Below are positions 1-4,328 of a stretch of 7,263 nt of DNA, piece by piece. Source of the DNA: Nitrospirota bacterium (GTDB lineage Bacteria > Nitrospirota > Thermodesulfovibrionia > UBA6902); the NCBI GenBank assembly GCA_024277515.1, contig JAJRVB010000016.1:1-7263 (forward strand). The letters are read 5' to 3'. Below the pieces are notes generated by a model. That model was not told where the DNA came from and searched no databases. It was given only the letters and a program-made list of their open reading frames with translations. Within the stretch, counting starts at the first letter, position 1; each line of letters begins with the position of its first letter. The position numbers and the translations under genes are program-made.

Positions 1-1648
1 CAAGTCTCTTTGAAAGGTACGAGCCGGTAAGGGCGTCTATATTCGCTGTCAGTTCCTGTAATCTCAGCTCCCGTTCGATTCCGGCCTTGTTATCTGCCGG
101 GGGAGACATGATCATATCTATCTGTAATCTTCTCCTCTCAAAGTAGAGCCGTGTTACTTCATTAAGAATATCATCCCTTAACTGGACCATTAATCTCGAG
201 CGTGTATCAATTGAGGTCTGGGCGCTGTTCCAGATGAGGTCCCCGAGCTGCCATGTAAGGGAAACAGACCATCCCTTGTCCCGGTCTTTTGTAACATCAT
301 CGTATTTCACATACTCCCCATCCACCTTGTAGAAGGTGTAGCTGTTCTGCCAGTCATCTCCCTTGTCGTAGGCGAACCTGACATCAGGCAGCAGGGCCTT
401 CCTTGCCGCGGCCTTTCTCCAGTTGCGGATTTTGTCGGGTGAGACTTCCGCGTATTCAATTGCCGCTTCCTTGATCTCTGCTATGGAAGGTTCGTTTGCG
501 AATGTAAGAGAGGTATCCAGACCCATGGTCTCGCCGTAACCGGAATCATCGTCCTGCCCGGCTGAAAGAGGGGATGATATGTATATGCCTCTCTTTGTGA
601 CGGCCCAGAGAGAAGGGGGGAGGTCCCTGACAGGAGGCGCAAAGGCAAGATAGCGGATATCTGCCGACACCATGCCTTTATACAGTTCTTCCCAGCTTTC
701 CGTCTGTTTTGAGTATCTGAAGATTCCCCTGTCTGTTGCCGCGTAAAGGTGCCCGGGATCTGTTACTGTCATTTCAATGTCCCGGATATTGTGGCTGCCA
801 AGCCCGATACGGCCCGCCTGTTTCCAGGTCAGTCCGGCATCGCGCGTCACAAGGAGGCCCATTGGTGTAGCTGCATACAGAGTGTCCTGGTCTGCGGGAT
901 CAATCATGATTTTTCTTATATAGGAGATTCCCCTGATTTCAGACACACCTGCCGGGACGTTTTCTTTCCCCCCTTCTTCCCTGGCAAGGAAACGGACGGC
1001 CTCATCATCAATATCAGCTGCATATATCCGTGTCCATCCAGCGCCTCTGTTCAGGCTTTTATATATTCCCCTGAATGAAGCGGCATACAGTATAGCGCGG
1101 TTACGGGTGTCTGCGCTTAATGATGTAATAGTAACGCCGTACGGGAGGTTATGCCCCTTTTGCCAGGTTTTTCCATTGTCCCGTGTATAGAAAACGCCTG
1201 CTGCCGTTCCTGTATATATAGTCTCCGGCTCGACCGGATCAACGGCAATGGCAAACACATTATTCCCCGGTTTCCCTATGCCCTTAAATATCCGTTTCCA
1301 GTCCGATCCCTGGTCACTGCTTCTGTAAAGACCCTTTGCCGTGCCTGCATATATTACCGCCGGATTCACGGGACCTGCTGCAAGGGCATATATCCCGTTG
1401 CCCGTACCCCTGAATGAGAGAATTTCGCTCCATGTTCCGCCCCGGTCAGTGGTTATGAATACAGCTTTATCTGAACCTGCATATACTACATCAGGATCTG
1501 TCGGACTGACCGCAATTGAGTGAAGGTCAATACTCCTGATGCCCCGGCTTACATCTTTCCATACCGTCTCCTGAGCGGCATGACTTGTCGGAGTAAATAT
1601 TATAGTAAGGAATAAACAACATATCGCTGCTGCCGGCAATCCATTCAT
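1..1648 (-). CDS. Exported seven-repeat beta-propeller (BNR/sortilin-like) protein, 3' end outside the window
   Basis: The minus frame is open from ATG 1648 to the left edge: 549 codons plus one base, no stop, so the C-terminus is missing. The start is preceded by a strong GGAGGGG six bases upstream, with a GTG directly before the ATG. Residues 1-25 form a signal peptide with a hydrophobic stretch and a likely cleavage site near SHA-A. Residues about 40-360 carry seven repeats of the type xxYAGT...GVFxTxDxGxTW, with turn motifs at about 66, 110, 155, 198 and 268; the last two blades (about 300 and 347) have decayed turns. This matches BNR/Ycf48/sortilin-like seven-bladed propellers, which act in the periplasm or at the cell surface and bind proteins or glycans. 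After a linker (360-385), residues 385-549 are helical and charged, with LTWQLGDLIWN followed by RDDILNEVTRLYFERRRLQ. This part resembles outer-membrane-factor-like proteins, so an envelope location is inferred. The ligand is unknown. Confidence 0.88.
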   Translation of the reverse strand, partial: MNGLPAAAICCLFLTIIFTPTSHAAQETVWKDVSRGIRSIDLHSIAVSPTDPDVVYAGSDKAVFITTDRGGTWSEILSFRGTGNGIYALAAGPVNPAVIYAGTAKGLYRSSDQGSDWKRIFKGIGKPGNNVFAIAVDPVEPETIYTGTAAGVFYTRDNGKTWQKGHNLPYGVTITSLSADTRNRAILYAASFRGIYKSLNRGAGWTRIYAADIDDEAVRFLAREEGGKENVPAGVSEIRGISYIRKIMIDPADQDTLYAATPMGLLVTRDAGLTWKQAGRIGLGSHNIRDIEMTVTDPGHLYAATDRGIFRYSKQTESWEELYKGMVSADIRYLAFAPPVRDLPPSLWAVTKRGIYISSPLSAGQDDDSGYGETMGLDTSLTFANEPSIAEIKEAAIEYAEVSPDKIRNWRKAAARKALLPDVRFAYDKGDDWQNSYTFYKVDGEYVKYDDVTKDRDKGWSVSLTWQLGDLIWNSAQTSIDTRSRLMVQLRDDILNEVTRLYFERRRLQIDMIMSPPADNKAGIERELRLQELTANIDALTGSYLSKRL

Positions 1649-1763
1649 CACTGTCCCCTCCCTGAACAAAATTGTCCGCACCCGGATTTGAATAATATGA
1701 AGATAAAATCAAGGTGGTGCGTATGGCCCGCTATAAATTAGCATTTTGAGGGAGGAATGTATA

Positions 1764-1779
1764 CTGTCAATTCTGACAG
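1764..1779. promoter_or_regulatory. Short dyad CTGTCA-N4-TGACAG upstream of the propeller gene
   Basis: A perfect 6-bp inverted repeat with a 4-base spacer lies about 115 bases upstream of the propeller start codon. It could be a protein-binding site (operator) or chance. A direct repeat of part of it, TGTCAGG, follows at once (1781-1786 region), so it may belong to a dispersed repeat instead. No regulator can be named. Confidence 0.25.
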
Positions 1780-1804
1780 GTGTCAGGTGCAATGGAAAAG
1801 ACTG

Positions 1805-1827
1805 ATATCGAGGTTCAACCTCGATAT
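1805..1827. repeat. Perfect 11-bp dyad with a one-base centre
   Basis: Arms at 1805-1815 and 1817-1827 are exact reverse complements around a single C; as a hairpin this gives nine pairs with a five-base loop. A T-rich stretch (about 1834-1843) follows on the plus strand, so it could end plus-strand transcription coming from the inverted-repeat side. Equally it could be an operator for the minus-strand propeller gene, whose start is about 160 bases away. The symmetry is seen directly; the role is unknown. Confidence 0.45.
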
Positions 1828-1889
1828 GGGCATGATTTTTCTATTTAAAAATGGGGCGCTGTCCCAAACCCCGGATGCCTTCCGGCGGA

Positions 1890-1919
1890 GTTACTTATTT
1901 GAGCGGCCAAATAAGTAAC
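1890..1919. repeat. Left terminal hairpin of the inverted-repeat element
   Basis: GTTACTTATTT (1890-1900) and AAATAAGTAAC (1909-1919) form a perfect 11-bp stem with an 8-base loop. It is the counterpart of the right-end hairpin. The two stems have different sequences in their middle part, yet both keep pairing, which suggests the structure is retained. Confidence 0.7.
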
Positions 1920-1984
1920 CAACAAAGGCCGCCCCGGTGATTGTTTCTAAACGGGCTGTTTTAGAGCTGCCCGCTAAATTAAAA

Positions 1985-2206
1985 AAACTCGGTCGAATCG
2001 ACCTCAGACAGTTTTTAATTCTTAACGCATTCAGACCTGAATCATCCCTAAAACAATCAAAGGGGATAAAAAAGACAAAAGAAAAAGTATGTTCAACTTG
2101 TCAGTTGAACTGCATTTGTTTTTTATATCCCCATCAGCGATTTTAGGTTCTTGGGGTGATGAGGGAAAAGAATTAATTGGTGTCTGAGGTCGATTCGACC
2201 GAGTTT
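1985..2206. repeat. Inner perfect 26-bp inverted repeat and the core it encloses
   Basis: The arms 1985-2010 and 2181-2206 are exact reverse complements; each itself contains the small palindrome GGTCGAATCGACC or its complement. They enclose 170 bases whose two halves also partly pair (ggggata near 2062 with tatcccc near 2126). This is the best-conserved part of the element, better than its termini, which suggests it is a functional core or a later nested insertion. Confidence 0.7.
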
Positions 2207-2269
2207 CAATTAATTCCCCGAGTTTGTGTGAAGAACCGTTAAAAAATCGGTCTGGGCCACCTTTCTTTG

Positions 2270-2300
2270 GTTACTTTCTTTTGTGGTAAAAGAAAGTTAC
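2270..2300. repeat. Right terminal hairpin of the inverted-repeat element
   Basis: GTTACTTTCTTTT (2270-2282) pairs with AAAAGAAAGTTAC (2288-2300) at 12 of 13 positions, with a 5-base loop GTGGT. It mirrors the left-end hairpin and lies next to the terminal ACTCCGCCGGAA. Confidence 0.65.
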
Positions 2301-2335
2301 TCCGCCGGAAGGGCATCTTGATGAAGTCATAATAA

Positions 2336-2363
2336 GCTTTTACATGACTCGTAAATGCTTTTT
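2336..2363. terminator. Weak hairpin with plus-strand T run between cassette and inverted-repeat element
   Basis: GCTTTTAC (2336-2343) pairs with GTAAATGC (2351-2358) with one T-T mismatch and a 7-base loop; TTTTT follows on the plus strand. It lies 14 bases past the stop of the 66-aa gene. Read on the minus strand, the hairpin is followed by TTATTATG rather than a solid T run, so it is at best a weak terminator for the cassette. It fits a plus-strand terminator slightly better. Confidence 0.25.
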
Positions 2364-2376
2364 GTATGCAGCTCAA

Positions 2377-2577
2377 TTAATACTCTTCACTCCCCACGAC
2401 CTGATTAGCCAGCAAACTCCAGGTCTTGTCTCTTTCTATCCTTGACTCATCAACGAGCCTATTGCTCTCTTCATCGCGGATTTCGGTAGAGACCTTATTA
2501 AATACTTCGGAATTGACAGCACCGTCAAAGAACTCATCCTTGGTCATAAAATATTTTCCTATATTTTCCTTTGACAT
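2377..2577 (-). CDS. Small acidic protein, 66 aa, last gene of the C39-like peptidase cassette
   Basis: I do not recognise this family. The start ATG is four bases after the stop of the peptidase gene, and its ribosome binding site (AAGGAG) overlaps the last codons of that gene, so translation is probably coupled. The protein is hydrophilic: about 15 Asp/Glu against 9 Lys/Arg, net charge near -6. It has no signal peptide, membrane segment or cysteine. Residues 12-27 (TKDEFF...SEVFNKV) and 30-51 look helical and charged, with a single Trp at 53. It has no double-glycine leader, so it does not look like a classic C39-processed bacteriocin precursor. From its position it may be a partner, inhibitor or substrate of the peptidase; this is inference. 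The good ribosome site and tight spacing support a real gene. Confidence 0.75.
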   Translation of the reverse strand: MSKENIGKYFMTKDEFFDGAVNSEVFNKVSTEIRDEESNRLVDESRIERDKTWSLLANQVVGSEEY

Positions 2578-2581
2578 TAAC

Positions 2582-4051
2582 TTACTCCTTTTTTAAATTA
2601 TCGGTATATTGGGGGAATAATTTAGAGGCATCAGAAATATTCTTTTCTTTACCATTAAAATACAATGTATTTCCAATCCTCATGTATAGCACTGCATTAT
2701 CTTTTTCACTTGCAGTTGAATCTAACACAATCTCTGCTATACATACGCCCTTTTTATAGTCAGCTAAAGAGCTTATTTCCATGACCCATACGAAATGAGG
2801 CAAATTAATATTAATTATAAATGAATCCAGTTTATCATGTCCAGACTTAATGTTTTCCAGTTTTCTTCTTTTAAAGGACTTGTTTGTGGTAATGAAAAAA
2901 CGCGTAACCCAGGGCTTGCCGGAATATTTTTCAAGTTCATTGATAAAATTCCTGAAATACTTCATTGCCTTTTGTTTCGCCTTCTCTGCGGGAAGAAATG
3001 CTTTTTCAGGAAGAGGACAAACTGCTGTGACAATAGAATTAATTGAATAACCACCTCCGGGGTACACTTTTGCATAATTATCCGGATCATTATCGTATCC
3101 AAGGAGCGCATAGGGAAAAAAGTTGTCATCGATTGTGATAAATTGTTTGAGGAACGAAAAGCTGTCTATAAAACCATCGCTATCTTCTGTATACGGCCTG
3201 TTATAATCGATTGTATGCCCAACTAATGCAACGACATGCCCGGCAAAACTGGCAAGAACAGGGAATCCGGATTCAACATAAGTATAAACTTTTTTCAATT
3301 CTTCTGAATCAGCACGAGGAAGGCTCGTATGTTTTTTAACACTTACAATAACGGGATAGACCCCAAATGATGATAATATTTGAGAGTAATCTGTATATGT
3401 CATCCCCCGGTATGGGAAAGTACGTCCACGCGCAGTCCCGGTCATCTTGACCAAATCAAATGGGTATACTTCACCGTAAAGCGTATATCTTTCGGACAAA
3501 TATCGGCAAATTGACCAAAGAGCAGAATGAGCGCAGACTGTAACATCAATATCCTGTGATGTATATGGAAATCCTGAAACCTTGAACTTTGCACCATGAA
3601 GGTGTACAGCAAACTCAGTAAGCATATAAAAAAAGTTGCTGCTGATCCCGCTATTAGTTGCCTGGGGGTTAATTACTGTTCGCCCTATGCATCTTTCGCT
3701 GACTTGTCTGATGATGCTGTAGCCAAGATATTTATCAGAATATTGTTCGGAGAAATAAAGCACTTCATGAACGTTTTCAATTTGATCTGAGCAGAAATGC
3801 AGGCGGCAGGTTAGGGGAGATGGAACGGAAAATTTTTTGGAGTAGAATTGACTGAACAGGTTTTTATGGTCTTTACATATATAAGTTTGCTCTAAAACTA
3901 TTGTGCGAACAGAGTGCCTTAAGTTTTCATATAGCAATTTATATCCCCAGTCAGATAAGTTTTCACACTCATTCCTGACATGCCTCCAACCTATCTCTTC
4001 ATTGCCGGGGACAATTGAAATCAGTTTTGAATCTGAGTATGTACTGTTCAT
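2582..4051 (-). CDS. Papain-like (C39-like) cysteine peptidase-fold protein with extra N- and C-terminal domains, 489 aa
   Basis: No signal peptide or membrane segment is visible, so the protein is probably cytoplasmic. The middle (about 160-345) reads like a papain-fold C39-type domain: Gln166 (possible oxyanion residue) and Cys173 in VTVCAHSALW, then GFPVLASFAGHVVALVGH with His272, then FITIDDN with Asp308 as third residue. The order Gln-Cys-His-Asp matches peptidase C39-like folds; activity is not shown. The N-terminal 150 residues (including YICKDHKNLFSQFYSKKF, PSPLTCRLHF and YLGYSIIRQ...IGRTVINP) and the C-terminal 350-489 (LPHFVWVMEISSL, CIAEIVLDSTAS) resemble blocks I have seen in conserved hypothetical proteins with the same core, but I cannot name the domains. 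The ribosome site is poor (TAGG before TTTTT-ATG); the 50-aa gene ends 11 bases upstream and may help by coupling. The gene is AT-rich compared with its neighbours. A transglutaminase-like or inactive papain fold is the alternative. Confidence 0.87.
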   Translation of the reverse strand: MNSTYSDSKLISIVPGNEEIGWRHVRNECENLSDWGYKLLYENLRHSVRTIVLEQTYICKDHKNLFSQFYSKKFSVPSPLTCRLHFCSDQIENVHEVLYFSEQYSDKYLGYSIIRQVSERCIGRTVINPQATNSGISSNFFYMLTEFAVHLHGAKFKVSGFPYTSQDIDVTVCAHSALWSICRYLSERYTLYGEVYPFDLVKMTGTARGRTFPYRGMTYTDYSQILSSFGVYPVIVSVKKHTSLPRADSEELKKVYTYVESGFPVLASFAGHVVALVGHTIDYNRPYTEDSDGFIDSFSFLKQFITIDDNFFPYALLGYDNDPDNYAKVYPGGGYSINSIVTAVCPLPEKAFLPAEKAKQKAMKYFRNFINELEKYSGKPWVTRFFITTNKSFKRRKLENIKSGHDKLDSFIININLPHFVWVMEISSLADYKKGVCIAEIVLDSTASEKDNAVLYMRIGNTLYFNGKEKNISDASKLFPQYTDNLKKE

Positions 4052-4062
4052 AAAAACCTAGA

Positions 4063-4215
4063 TTAATAATATCTTATTTTAAAGGGACGCTTCTTGAGCA
4101 GATTAGGTATTTCGGTCCCGATTACTATTCTCGGTAATACCGTTGTCTGTGACGGCGTTTGCTGCGTACTTGTTTTTTGCTTTTCAGAAACAGAGGTTTT
4201 TCTTGTTTTTTTCAT
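4063..4215 (-). CDS. Very basic 50-aa peptide, first gene of the C39-like peptidase cassette
   Basis: The reading frame runs from ATG 4215 to TAA 4063. It ends 11 bases before the peptidase start and begins downstream of a good promoter. The product starts MKKTRKTSVSEKQK, continues with a Thr/Ser/Gln-rich stretch (15-25), then a short hydrophobic piece TVLPRIVIG (25-33), and ends LLKKRPFKIRYY. It has 12 Lys/Arg and two acidic residues (net about +10). There is no membrane span, signal peptide or double-glycine site. The family is not recognised. The ribosome site is weak (CAGAG five bases before ATATT-ATG region). Arguments for a real gene are its place in an otherwise empty 277-base gap, its spacing and its unusual composition. 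A leader peptide or a substrate of the downstream peptidase are possible roles. It could also be a chance frame, since only 50 codons are open. Confidence 0.55.
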   Translation of the reverse strand: MKKTRKTSVSEKQKTSTQQTPSQTTVLPRIVIGTEIPNLLKKRPFKIRYY

Positions 4216-4282
4216 AATATCTCTGTTTTATATAAATCCCACGATGATTGTATCAGCCCAGACTTGATTCCCCATGACATCT

Positions 4283-4310
4283 ATTTTATATATTTTGATA
4301 GTTGAGTCAA
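4283..4310 (-). promoter_or_regulatory. Sigma70-type promoter for the peptidase cassette
   Basis: On the minus strand the -35 box is TTGACT (4305-4310) and the -10 box is TAAAAT (4283-4288), each matching consensus at five of six positions, with a 16-base spacer. It sits about 19 bases downstream of the uvrA stop and about 68 bases upstream of the 50-aa gene. The cassette can therefore be transcribed independently, although read-through from uvrA is also possible because I see no strong terminator between them. Confidence 0.55.
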
Positions 4311-4328
4311 GCAAAAAATAAATTGCAT

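Larger units (their letters stand above)
1649..1872. other. Non-coding upstream region of the propeller gene
   Basis: I find no convincing reading frame on either strand. The 61-codon minus frame that crosses 1527-1712 is out of frame with the propeller gene and overlaps its signal peptide, so it is a shadow. The region holds the propeller ribosome binding site (1655-1661), two short dyads (1764-1779 and 1805-1827) and AT-rich sequence at 1680-1740 that could contain its promoter. No pair of promoter boxes with good spacing stood out. Confidence 0.6.
1873..2317. repeat. Roughly 440-bp nested imperfect palindrome, MITE-like element
   Basis: The termini are inverted repeats: 1874-1891 pairs with 2299-2317 (18 pairs, one bulged base), and 1913-1935 pairs imperfectly with 2254-2276. 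Further in, 1985-2010 and 2181-2206 are a perfect 26-bp inverted repeat. The core 2060-2135 is again roughly self-complementary, with a 7-bp hairpin at 2091-2110. All these pairs centre near 2095-2100, so the whole element can fold back on itself. Each end also has its own hairpin (1890-1919 and 2270-2300). No transposase or conserved protein is encoded; a 69-codon plus-strand frame at 1937-2146 is low-complexity and runs through the palindrome. Terminal sequences with GCCGGAGTTACTTTCTTT are, from memory, common dispersed repeats in several bacterial phyla. No target-site duplication was evident. Confidence 0.75.

Noticed and set aside
749..1523. Plus-strand frames of 60-109 codons across the propeller gene
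   Set aside because: They lie antisense inside a continuous 549-codon coding frame with clear repeats, are Cys/Pro-rich and repeat the propeller periodicity, as expected for shadows.
1527..1712. Minus-strand 61-codon frame over the propeller start
   Set aside because: It is out of frame with the propeller gene and overlaps its signal peptide; the propeller frame has the ribosome site and the conserved product.
1937..2146. Plus-strand 69-codon frame inside the palindromic element
   Set aside because: It crosses the centre of the inverted repeat, is low-complexity and Lys-rich, has no clear ribosome site and does not resemble a transposase.
2571..3790. Plus-strand frames antisense to the peptidase gene
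   Set aside because: The minus-strand frame has the peptidase motifs over its full length; the antisense frames show no recognisable domain.
2377..4215. Classic toxin-antitoxin or double-glycine bacteriocin locus
   Set aside because: Neither small protein has a Gly-Gly leader, a DNA-binding antitoxin motif or a known toxin motif, and no ABC exporter accompanies the peptidase; the UvrA ATPase is not a transporter.
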